DNA of 64,000 bases from Anthopleura xanthogrammica (Eukaryota; Cnidaria; Anthozoa; Actiniaria; Actiniidae). The translations under genes and the position numbers were made by a program. Below, piece after piece: positions 9,116-20,100 of the stretch. Location of the stretch: assembly GCA_964019055.1 (NCBI GenBank), contig OZ025221.1:4976968-5040967 (forward strand). The letters run 5' to 3'. The stretch's first letter is position 1. Each line of letters starts with the position of its first letter. The notes under the pieces were generated by a model. That model saw nothing but the letters and a program-made list of their open reading frames with translations, was not told the DNA's origin and did not search any database.

Positions 9116-11481
9116 ATGTGTTGTCCGAGAATATTCCGTGGACGAACCTTGCAGTGGGTTAAAAGATTTCTCATATTTTGCATAATCGCAGGACCAGCGA
9201 TCCAATTGTTCAGTATTTTGTCGAATGTGTGTAGTAATTCTTCTCTGACTGATGCGGGTTTTTGCAGTTTTCAAGGGTTCTTGATAATAATTATGGCAAT
9301 GATTGGAGTGATTGCATTTTGCTTCTTAACATTATGTGTCTACCACCTATTTCTGAAATGGTTCTTGGTAAGTTAGCTGTTGGAGAAAGGGGCACAATAT
9401 ATAAGATTCATGAATTCGAAATGAAAAAAAAAAGACAAGCAGTCTTTGAAACAGGTTATAATGTTAAGAGTGAGGAAAACACTAACTAGAAAAATCAAAT
9501 TTCAACGAATTCACTACCATTGCTCTTATCAAGCAATCTACAACAACAACTTATTACTTTAGTTATAAGGGAGCAAGAGGAAGGAAGCAAGGAAGGAAGG
9601 GAGCAAGGAAGGAAGGAAGGAAGTAAGGAAGCAAGCAAGGAAGGAAGCAAGCAAGCAAGGGAGCAAGGAAGGAAGCAAGCAAGCAAGGAAGAAAGGAAGG
9701 AAGGAAGGAAGGAAGGAAGGAAGCAAGGGAGCAAGGAAGGAAGGAAGCAAGGAATCAAGGAAGGAAGCAAGTAAGGAAGGAAGCAAGCAAGGAAGGAAGG
9801 AAGCAAGCAAGCAAGGCAGCAAGCAAGCAAGGAGGGAAGCAAGGGAGCAAGGAAGGAAGGAAGGAAGCAAGGAAGGAAGGGAGCAAGGAAGGAAGCAAGG
9901 AGGCAAGCAAGCAAGGAAGGGAGCAAGCAAGGAAGGGAGCAAGCAAGGAAGGGAGCAAGGAAGGAAGCAAGGAAGGAAGGAAGCAAGGAAGGAAAGAAGG
10001 AAGGAAGCAAGGAAGAAAGGAAATGAAAATTGAAATCACTGCTTATTTTCTTTTAATAGGCACGACGTTTTCCAATGAGCTGCGGACACAGAAGGTGTAT
10101 TTTTACTGGTAAAAGCTCAAAAACTCTGAGTGAACTTCTTTTGACAATCGACAATGAACTCCCAACAGAAGAGGTATATGAAGATGAAAAAAACACTGTT
10201 CTTCGTTTCTTGGAAGACGTCAGAAATGCATTCCAAACAAATGCCCCAGCATTACCTTGGGAGCTCATCTTGGCAGGGAGCGTGATAGAAAGATATGGCA
10301 TTCCTCTTAGTTACAAAAAGGCAAAAATAGCTGGGTATGTAAGTTCACTAAAAACCGATATCGACGCGATGCTATGCTTTGATCATGAAGTGATGGACGC
10401 TTCTTTTTCTGGTCTGGAGGGAAATATTCTTATTGATTTTCTTAGTCCGTTTCTTGGCTTTGCTCAGCTCACATTTAAGGCAAGTGGAGATGTGATAAGT
10501 TCAAAAGATATCATGGAACAAGTAAAACATGCAGTCAGTTGCACAAAGATCACGAATTTTCCAAGATTTAAGTTTTGCTTTGGAGAGTGCGAGTCATTTG
10601 GAGGTTTAAAGTTTGGAGTAAAGGGACCTGCCATTAATGTTTCCATCAAAAAAATTGTTGATTTTGATATCACACCTTGCATCAAGTGTTGTGAGTGGCC
10701 GCCGATCAGCGACTGGCCAACAAGACAACGTTGCTGGCCAAGCCAGGAAGATGTCACCAGGATCGTGTCTCATGGCTGCCATTTAGTTGCCAAACCAGCG
10801 CCATTTGATGAAGAACAAACAAGCTGGAGGTTCTCTTTTTCTGTAGCAGAAGTCGAGCTCTCCAAACTTGTGCCCAACACAGCTAGGAAATGCTTGTTGG
10901 CGCTCAAAATCATTTTGAAGGATCACTTACAGCCAGTTGCTTCACTTTCATCTTATGAACTGAAAACTGTCTTCTTAAACACCCTTGAAAAGACTCGAGT
11001 AGATTTCTGGGTGGACGAGAATATCGAACGTTGTTTTTTCTCATTGTTGAACGAGTTGCATGCTGCTCTGGTCTCTGGAATGTGTACTCATTACTGGTTC
11101 AGGTCGGTAAATTTGTTTGGAACGTTTCATGTCCCCGAGCAGATTGCCGTACTGATAAAGAAATTAGAAATGGTTGCAGAAAACCCGGCTCCGTTCATTT
11201 TCGACGATGGATGCTGCTGCCTTTATCCATGTTGTACGAGAGAACGTCTTTACGACTACGACGAACATGATCCAGGTTACCAAAACACCTCACTGGAATC
11301 TGTCGATCACAAGAAAGGAACTTCTGACCAGGCAGTGATTATAAACGTACAGCCTGATGATGCTGGTGATGAAATTGATGGCATCGTTGATGACAATGAT
11401 GATGATGATGGTGATGATGAACGTCGTCCAATCCTCCATCATACCTCTTCTCTGTCCAAATATGGTGCGATCAAATTATGA
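9116..11481 (+). CDS. Membrane-anchored Mab-21/cGAS-like nucleotidyltransferase (cGLR candidate)
   Basis: Two coding exons, 9116-9367 and 10060-11481, joined in phase 0 across a GGAA/GCAA-repeat intron, give about 557 residues. The first ATG in frame is at 9116; a TTTGTTTTAG acceptor just upstream implies a 5' UTR exon. Residues about 20-80 hold two hydrophobic segments, FLIFCIIAGPAIQLFSIL and GFLIIIMAMIGVIAFCF with its extension, so the enzyme is probably membrane-bound. Exon 2 is a Mab-21 domain: the glycine-serine motif LAGSVIERYG (G157-S158), the first two catalytic acidic residues in KTDIDAML (D184, D186), a third in VDFDITPC (D287), and the family signature WRFSFSVAEVEL near residue 340. 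In this superfamily (cGAS, cGLRs, MAB21L, ITPRIP) intact acidic triads mark active cyclic-dinucleotide synthases, while developmental MAB21L proteins are often inactive. The C-terminus is an Asp-rich tail. Product and ligand cannot be read from sequence. The N-terminal membrane anchor recalls ITPRIP-type members. Confidence 0.8.
9570..10022. repeat. GGAA/GCAA tetranucleotide array
   Basis: About 450 bases of AAGG and AAGC units fill the single coding intron of the Mab-21-like gene. Long Leu/Pro/Ser frames on the reverse strand and Lys/Glu/Gly frames on the forward strand are caused by the array. Confidence 0.95.
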
Positions 11482-11689
11482 ACGATAATGTTGAGATAAC
11501 ACATGAACAAATCCCATCATACATTGCGCTCGTCAGCAGATTATCTGCCGGAGAAACATGCGCTGGCAAATTGCAGGAAAAATTGAATTGAATTTTATTC
11601 ATGATTTTTAATTATCATTTATAATCGCTAAAACTCACAGGTATATAATATAGATACTAACACATAATCAGTGGTAGTATAGATGGTGG

Positions 11690-11750
11690 TAGGAGTAGCA
11701 GTAGTAGTAGCAGCAGAAGCAGCAGTAGCAGTAGCAGTAGCAGTAGCAGT

Positions 11751-11797
<47 letters not shown>

Positions 11798-11867
11798 CAG
11801 CAGCAGCAGTAGCAGCAGCAGCAGTAGCAGTAGCAGTAGCAGTAGCAGTGGCAGTAGCAGTAGCAGT

Positions 11868-11899
<32 letters not shown>

Positions 11900-11915
11900 T
11901 GGTAGTGGTAGTAGT
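11690..11915. repeat. CAG/TAG trinucleotide array
   Basis: GCA and GTA units alternate in blocks, including an uninterrupted run of about fifteen CAG near 11755-11795. It lies about 200 bases after the Mab-21-like stop codon. Poly-Ala/Val and poly-Thr frames over it come from the repeat. Confidence 0.95.
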
Positions 11916-12129
11916 GTATTCAGTTCGGCTGTATCCCAGGCTCATCAACCACCCACACTTTAATTACTGAGCTCCATATATTAATCTCATACATCATTCT
12001 TTGCTTAGAACTTAACAAGCTTTTAGGTTACGATATTAATCCTTACATAATCAATAGGCCTTTTGCAACAACAGGTCACGTGACCCTACCCCTCTTAAAT
12101 CGAGCAGCCTGGTCAAAATGAACATCAGA

Positions 12130-12500
12130 AATGAAAAGAGCAGACAGTTTCTTTCGCTTGTTTTTACTTGCTTAATTTTGTTCTACGTCAAACCCTTGGG
12201 TATCCCACATAGGAAACGATCCCCCTTACAACCACACTGGCAGATCCTAGGATGGCATAGCTGTATGGGAGGGGTGGACAGGTTTTCTTGCACCTCATTA
12301 ACATCATAAAATCAGCTTCAAACATCAAGAATCACATTTCTAAGACCTTCAGCTTTAAAGTGTGGGCACTCCAACAATGAACACTATGAGTTTTTTTTAA
12401 ATAGACTTCTGAGTGTACATGTTCAGCTATGAATTCTCACTTGTCAGAACACTCATCACTAACTAAGCATAAATATGTCTGAGATTTGTTATGAATCTGG
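12130..12500. repeat. Dispersed repeat, copy 2
   Basis: Same family as 5815-6110; shared blocks include CAACCACACTGGCAGATCC and CATCACTAACTAA. No coding content. The rest of 11920-12780 shows nothing recognisable. Confidence 0.75.
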
Positions 12501-12783
12501 CTTCTCATAGTTAATTCCAAAATGTCAAAAAAAACCTGGAAGTGTTCATGGTTTCGAGTGTCCTTACTGTAAAATTCCCTGAGAGAACATGCTCTTAGTA
12601 GCTTTTGCCATTTTGTGGAAACTTGTCCTTGAATCCGGGATATGTTAAAGTTCAACCATGATGGTTGTTAAGAAACCAGTTATATTTTATGTAAAAATGT
12701 GTCCATCATGAGAGAAGCTTGTCATGGTAAGATATTTGGAGTTCTTACTCCATCACCCAGTTGCAGTTTTGACTTCTACTTCC

Positions 12784-13802
12784 TCAATACAAATCCTCAT
12801 CCTCTACTTCTTCTGTAGTTGGATTTTCTTCCTTCTTTGGCTTTTTCTCTTGGTGTTGCACAATCTTTTCAAGAAGTGAAAGAAAAAATAAGCTAAGTAA
12901 CAACATCATTTAATGCCCCAAAATGTATCTATAACTGTGATTTTTGGTTGAGCTTGGAATATATGCTTGAAGTTACATTGAATAGTTCCTCTATCAATCT
13001 ACCAATTAATGCACAAAACTATTCATTTAGTATTTGATTGATAGATTGAGAAAAACCAACCAATAAAAATTAATGCATGTGCAGTTACTGACTTTGCAGC
13101 TAAAATTGCCAACCTTGACAACTTGACTATATGACGACATAACTATAAGTTTTTATTTAGTAACAATTCAATGAAAGTCCAGGCATTACAAGTTCAACAG
13201 AAAAGCACTGCATCCCCCTCCCAAACTGGCATTGGAAATTCCAAGGGGTGGGGAGGGTCTGAGGAGGATATATTATGTAGCTCTAGAATTATCTATACCT
13301 ACCTCATATGATCAAGATTATTCCTATTCTTTCAAAAGCTGAAAATTCGATGATAAAAGTATTCATTTCCAGTCCTTACCTTTTCATAAGTATCTTTTTT
13401 GATACTCCAAGCTGAATGCTTAAAGTATTTTAGGTTTTGCTCTGTAAAGTCATATTTTTTATGCACCTTGCCTTCGACAAACATAGGAAAAAATTTAATC
13501 AACAAAATAATTAAGTTTTAATAAATATATAGTATAAAAGTTACCAATTTAATGGACCAAATTATTTAACTCAAACCTGTGGCCCTTTTATAATAGCTTA
13601 TTCCATGATCAAATTGGAATTTAAAAGTTGATGTTATGATTGTGATACCTTTTTTATTAGTAGATAAACCTTGATGTGAAGCATTCAGTCCTCTTTTTCT
13701 TGATTTTCTTTTCTTTTTCTGTGAATTTTTACTCTTCTCTTGTTTGGACTCGTTAGCTGAAGACACAAAATCAAGTCCTTTTTTCACCAACTTGGACGAC
13801 AT
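12784..13802 (-). CDS. RPS19BP1: RPS19BP1/AROS-like small basic protein
   Basis: Three exons on the reverse strand: 13649-13802, 13380-13471 and 12784-12864, with consistent phases (1, then 0) and a TGA at 12784-12786, giving about 108 residues. The start MSSKLVKKGLDFVSS parallels the MSAALLRRGLELL start of human AROS. A Lys/Arg-rich stretch follows, and NLKYFKHSAWSIKKDTYEK fits the conserved NLKFL region of that family. AROS binds ribosomal protein S19 and acts in nucleolar ribosome maturation; in mammals it is also described as a SIRT1 regulator. Human AROS is about 136 residues, so this copy is shorter with an acidic tail, EEVEDEDLY. The third exon's acceptor is weak and could be placed slightly differently. 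It is divergently paired with MAD1. The family call rests on short similarity. Confidence 0.55.
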
Positions 13803-14173
13803 AATCTCAAGAAATTCTTATCCAGTAGAAAACTAAGATTCTAAGGAAACCTCCAGTGGGCACAATAAAGCAATCAGTCTTCAGGAATATGAAAAAATTG
13901 TAAAAGATTTTGAAAAATTCGTATTTTTTGGAAAATTCGTGTTTTTTCCCACGTGTTTCGAGTGTTTACTAAGAACAGCTGAGTGACCAATCCTCGTGAA
14001 ATACTGCGCTATGATTGGCTAAAATCTCGATTCCCCATCATGCATAGCAGTTTGTCAAGAAATTCAAAATGGCGGGATGTTTTGCCTGTTCTTCCAAAAA
14101 CTTTTGATTTTTGATTTTTCTCGCCCAAAATTCTACATTTTAAAACCTCGTTTTTGATTTTAAGGACGTAAAT
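13803..14173. promoter_or_regulatory. Divergent promoter region shared by RPS19BP1-like gene and MAD1
   Basis: The two start codons are about 370 bases apart, head to head. Between them lie a CCAAT box (13987-13991), an inverted one (ATTGG, 14014-14018) and AAAATGGCGGGAT near 14067, resembling YY1/E2F-type elements. No TATA box is obvious at a fitting place. The bidirectional use is inferred from layout. Confidence 0.5.
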
Positions 14174-17100
14174 ATGAATTTCTTAAAGACTCCAGATGAC
14201 AGCACTGCAGTTATTAGGATTATGGGAGAGTTTGATCAATTTTTATCTGATCCTGAAGTGAGTGGAATGGCGGATCCAAAGTTGCGTTTGACATATGATG
14301 ATGATACAACAGAAGCGACACAATTGAGAAGAGGTACGAGGTCGATAACTAACCAAAAACCCTCTAGAAGTCTAGCCCGGTCACAGAGCAGTAGTATAGT
14401 GACAGGGATAGACTGTGATAAGGATGTGGAAATTATTAAAAGTCATAGCAAGATAGCACATCTTGAGAGCCAGTTGCATTCAATGGAGACTTCGAGAAAG
14501 AGAGCTCGGGTAGAAGAAGACAAGGAGTATGAGATAAAACGACAAGAACTAAATAGGAAGTCTGAGGAGAGGGAGGATTTAATGAAAAGTGTGCAATATG
14601 CTCTGGATCAAGAAAAACAAGCGAAAGAACAGCTCAGTGACATCAAAAAAGAGTACGAGTTGTTCAAAAACAAAGCTGAGAAGAAAATTCAGACTTTGCA
14701 GAGGGAGAAACTAAAGCTAAGTTCAGAAATAGAGGAGGTTTGTGCACTTAACATTTATACATTCATGTATTTTTAGGTGCGATATTCACCATTTTCCATA
14801 CATCAGTTCACTGGTTAAACACAAAGCATTCTATTGAGGCTTCAAGGTTGTTTCAAAGGATTAATCAAATTTTAACTTTGCAGCCTCGACTGAATGCTTT
14901 GTATTTGACCAGTGAACCAGTGTATGAAAGGTGGTGAATAGAACATTTTGTAGATGCGCTAGCGCTTTCAAAAATACCGAAGGGCAGACATGATTTTGTG
15001 GCATTTTTGGGCAAGATCATACACACTATTGACACTGTCCAAAAATGCCTCGAAATCATGTCTCTGTCTGAGATATTTTTGAAAGCGCTTGTGCGTCTTG
15101 AAAATGGTCTATTATCGTTATCATGTAACTTACCTTTAAGGGAACTACATTACAAACTTGGGGGGAGGGGAGGGGAGTGTTATTGAGTTTTGTCCCCACC
15201 CCAGTGTAAGGAATAAAAGATGTGTATGCATGCTGTATGAAGTTGTATAGCATGGGGATTCGCAGAACATGAGGGAAATATTAGGAGAAGCTTCACACTT
15301 AGCAGATCTGCCAATCCATGGCAAGCAAATTTTTATTTCATTCATAAGATGCAAATTTCAATACAAAAAGGAAATATAAAGTGAGTGCTGTGGGCTCTCA
15401 TTAAGCACACCCCTCCATCCAATCAGAAAGCAAGATTCATAACAGTTATTTTACAAGGGACAATTTTTTTCAGGTTAAAGAAGACACAGGCCGGAAACAA
15501 CTGGACCTGCGTAATGCACTGACAAGGTAAAACAAGTAAACAGTGGCTGCAAAGTGCTGGTTCCTGGTTGAATTTAGTCTTGATAAAATTGAACAAATGT
15601 ATAAAAACCTCACATCTAACCTCAACCTGGACCAAAGTTTATGGTCACTCATGCTTATTCAATACCCTAAACAACCTCTGGGATGATTTCAGTCAGAGCG
15701 CAACTAACTCACAGATTGAAGTCTGAAACAACTTCAGGGCATGGCTATCTCACAGATCGAATCCTGAGACAGCCTCTGGGCTGATCAAAGTCATGGCTCA
15801 ATTAACTCACAGTTCAAACCCTGAAACATCCTCTGGGCTGATATAAGTCAGGGCACTGCTAACTCACAGTTTGAACCCTGAAATGACCTCTGGGATGATT
15901 GAAGTCAGAACACAGCTAACACACAGATTAAACCCTGAAACAACCTCTTGGAGTTCAAAATCAAGAACTCAGAGCATGACTACTGTAACTCAGAGACCTT
16001 TTGAGAAGGGAGAAAACAAGAGAACTTGGAGAAAAACCCTCAAATGAAAAGAGAGACCAAACAAACTCTACTCACATGTGTTGCTGATTCTGGGAGTGCA
16101 CTATCGCTAATCCACCCTTGACTTCCCAAAATACAGAAACAAACTTTTTTTTCTTGTCCAGAACTTTGCAATTAGCAATTTTGTGTGTTGATCATGCTGC
16201 TTCAGAAATTATTTATTTATAAAAAGGTTGTTGCATATTGTCTTCTTCTACAAACACTGTTGCGACCAGTTTTCACATTCAATGTTCTGTCAACTGGATG
16301 TACAGTATGTCAACTTAATTGGATACTTTGATCTACAGACAAGAGGCAGATAAGATTATAATTCAAAACAAGCTTGAAGAATCAGAAGCCAAGCTAGAAA
16401 TTTTCAAGAGGTATTTTCTGGGTTTAACATGATTTTATGTATTTTTCTAATGATGGGAAAAAACCCTTCAAATTTTATTGACTCCAGAGACCTTTAAATT
16501 TTATTGAGCCCTGCATAAGCAATACTAGTTGATCGTATATACAGGGATTGTGCTAGGATTTTTCAATCTGGGTCCTGGGACCCTGGTAACTGCTCAAATT
16601 TGGGTCCCAATAATTTTCTTGTGGGTACGAATATTCAGGAATGAAGCGCTCATCACACAAGTAAAGTGAGTCTTGGGATGCACAGAAATTGCAAAAATGC
16701 ATTTTCTGAACCCAATGAGCATAGAAATGCTCAATTTCTGCATCAACGCAATCCCTGATATATTTTTGAGATTCACTAATCTTTGTTTGCATTTTTCAGA
16801 CGTTATAGTGAAGCTTCAAAACAAGTAGTTGAAATAGAAGAGTTGAGGAACACAGCAAGGAATGCCACCTTGAGGGTTAAGGTATGGAGAGTGGTGTTTT
16901 TTGAACTAAATTTATTAGCCTCAAATAAAGTGTTATTAAAGTGTTATTCATTGAAGAAGCTGTGCTGTGTGCAGTTATAAAACATGTGGGGATTGGCAGA
17001 ACATGAGACAAGTCTTTGGAGAAGCATGATGTGTAGTGGAGTGCTTCGTATGGGGGCTTTCATTTATTATTGTAGGGGGGTCGGCAATATTGGGGGGATC

Positions 17101-20100
17101 ACATTATTTTCAGAAGCTATATACAGTAGGGGGGGTTGTTACTAATTGTATGCAGCTTTATAGGGGTTTAGTAATAAAGTGGGTGAAATATAGGGGGGGG
17201 TTATGATATTTTTACCAACCAGGATGGGGGGTTGGGTAATATTTGGAAAAGACGACAGATGATTTTGCCAACCCCCCTCCCCATACACTAATAAATGAAA
17301 GCCCCCTAACACTTCTCAGTGTTCTGCCAATCCTTAAATGCTTTACTATACATACACAACAAGCAAGCTTTTCAATTATTTTATGAGAAGCTCTGACAAA
17401 ATAATTGAAAAGTCAAAAAATCAAATTATTATCAGTTTATGATTACTGAAAATCACAAACATATTCTATGAATAGGAATTAGAACAGCAACTGTCTAGAC
17501 AAGAAGATGCTGCAAGCATCGCCATGACGATGCAGAGTCAGCTGAGTAGATACCGTGAACTGGAAAAGCAAAACTTGAAGCTTGAAGAAGACAACCGGTA
17601 TTATAGAGAAACAAATGAAAGTAACCTGCTGTTGAAGGAACAGAGAGACAGCATGGCCGCCAAGCTGAAGAGAGCTGAGGAAAAAATGAAAGAACTGTCT
17701 ATCTTGGAGTTTGAAAATGAGGTATGTACATGTTTTCTTTGTAATCCAGATTTTTTACTCAATAAAACACATTACTGAGGTAGTAACCACACATACTGAG
17801 AGGTGGGGACCACACATACCAAGCTGGGGACCTTCCATACTGAAGTGGGGACCACACATACCAAGGTGGGGACCTTCCATACTGAGTTGGGGACCACACA
17901 TACCAAGGTGGGGATCTTCCATATTGGTAGGGACCATGCATACCAAGAGCTGAGAGACTCTAGTTTAACATCCTTTGTCTATCAAATTTTGAGAATTGAA
18001 TTGAAATTCCTTGTCTTCCACTCAAATGATTATAAAAGTTTCAGTGAGCTATTGTCTAATTTTGTACCTGTGTCCATTACCTTGTGTCAATAGGATCTGA
18101 AGAAGAGAATAAAGCAATGGGAGGTAGAAGATGCATCAGGAAGCAAGAAGACAGCATCCCCTGTTCAGTTGACACAAGAGATAGCAAAACTACAGAAGAG
18201 TCAAGTGGTGTTGTTAGAACAGCAGAGTGATCTCAAATCAAGGTAAAAGTTGATTTGTTTATTTATTTCCAATCTTTCCTACTTATAGAGATGCTACTCA
18301 CTGTGTAGTTCCAGAAAATGTGTCCTGCCTCCATGGCGAAGAATATGCATCTATCCATCTACCAATCCATCCCATTTAGGCATCTGTCCATCCCAGCCAT
18401 CCATTGACCTATCCTTTCATCTTAATCCAAACTACTACGAATTTCACCGAAGTGTGGCACACGCTAAAAAAATCATCTGCATATTTGTGTGCCAGACTCA
18501 TGCGACTCTGCTGACAAACATCATTGTTTTAGTCTACATTCCTTTCTCCACGGGTTGGCATCCTTTTGATGAGTTGTAGAGAAGAAAATTATCAAAAGGA
18601 TGCCAACCCGTGGAGAATGGATTGTAGACTAAATCGTTGATGTTTGTCGGCGGAGTCACACACGCCTAGCATACAAATACACAGATTATTTTTTTAGTGT
18701 GTACCACACTTCGGTGAAATCCGTATTATCCAGTCATCTGTTCATCCCACTCATCCACCCCTCCAACCCATCCCATTCATCCATCCAACCAATCCCATCC
18801 ATTGAGTCATCCATCCCATACATACATTCACCTACACACCGATCCATCCATCCTTCTACCCATCCACCTAGCCAACCATCCATTTACTGATTTACTTGTT
18901 CTTTATTTGCAGTTCACAGATTCATGGAGCTGCGCGACAAAAGGCTGAAACTGAGCTGTCCTCTGCACTAAAGGAACTCAATGCATTACAGGTTTGTGCA
19001 AAACTCCTAAAAGAAAATAGTTGAAATATGCCAATTATTCTGGATAGCCTTAGTATCATGCTAGAATTTTGATATCTCGAACGTGTCCTATTGATCATGT
19101 ATTATGCATGTATGGGCACCCTCTTGCTCTTCAATAGAATGTTTTTGCAGTATCTTGTTATTTGTCTGTCTTCCTTGTCTGTGTTTTGTCTGTCTGTATG
19201 TTCTCTCTTCTGTCCATCCACCTGCCTGCTTTCTAAACACATAAATCAGGGGTTTCAATAGAAGGCGGCTACCAGTGGTCGATCACCAGGTACTTAACTT
19301 CATACCACCAGCTATTTTATGAATCAGTCTCAATAAATAAGAAGTAAAATTAGTGGACAAAGACGCCTACGTTAGAATCCCATCCATCTACTTCAAATAT
19401 TATTGAAACCCCTATAAATCTAACCCCTGTAAATCTAACCCCTGTAAATCTAACCCCTTGGTTGCTGTCCAGATGCCAACCTTGTAAAAAACTATTAACA
19501 TTTTATTAGGCAAGTGAATCTAAGCACAAAGAACTTTACCAAAGACTGCAAAGACGCCTGGTTCTTATTACTGCAGTAAGTAAGCCATTGATTGTACTTG
19601 ATGTAAGCCATTTGTCACACCAATCAGTCTTACTATGAAATATATGTTAGTGCATTTCCAATCAATTTCCCATTCATTTCTCACTCCATGATCTGTTCAT
19701 TTCTCTGCAATCAAATCAGCCTCACTAAAAAAGCGGTTTTCTGGGAAAATGTCAGAGATAAGTTGGAAGTGATGAGTGAATAGGCTTTGACAAATCCATT
19801 CCAGTCCCATCCAATCCATTCCAGTCCCATCGGATCTGATTCCTGAGAGTTACTAATGATGATGCTTTATTATCCATCAGGAGAGAGATGGCTTTCGTCG
19901 TATCCTCAATGTGTTTGATAACAACTTGTCTGCAAACTATGACCCACAGCTACGCGATCGTGTGCAAGAGGTAAAATTCCAGAAAATGTCATACAAACGT
20001 CCTTCGCACCTATTTTCATAAATACACGACCAACATGGCCCAAGACGTCAAGGTTTTTGGCTTCTGTCAATCTTGAGCTGTGGTTGTCTCATAATTTTGA

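Noticed and set aside
9495..10039. Long Leu/Pro/Ser reading frames on the reverse strand and Lys/Glu frames on the forward strand
   Set aside because: They are translations of the GGAA/GCAA repeat inside an intron; no start context, domain or splice support.
11628..11970. Poly-Ala/Val and poly-Thr reading frames
   Set aside because: Entirely explained by the CAG/TAG trinucleotide repeat.
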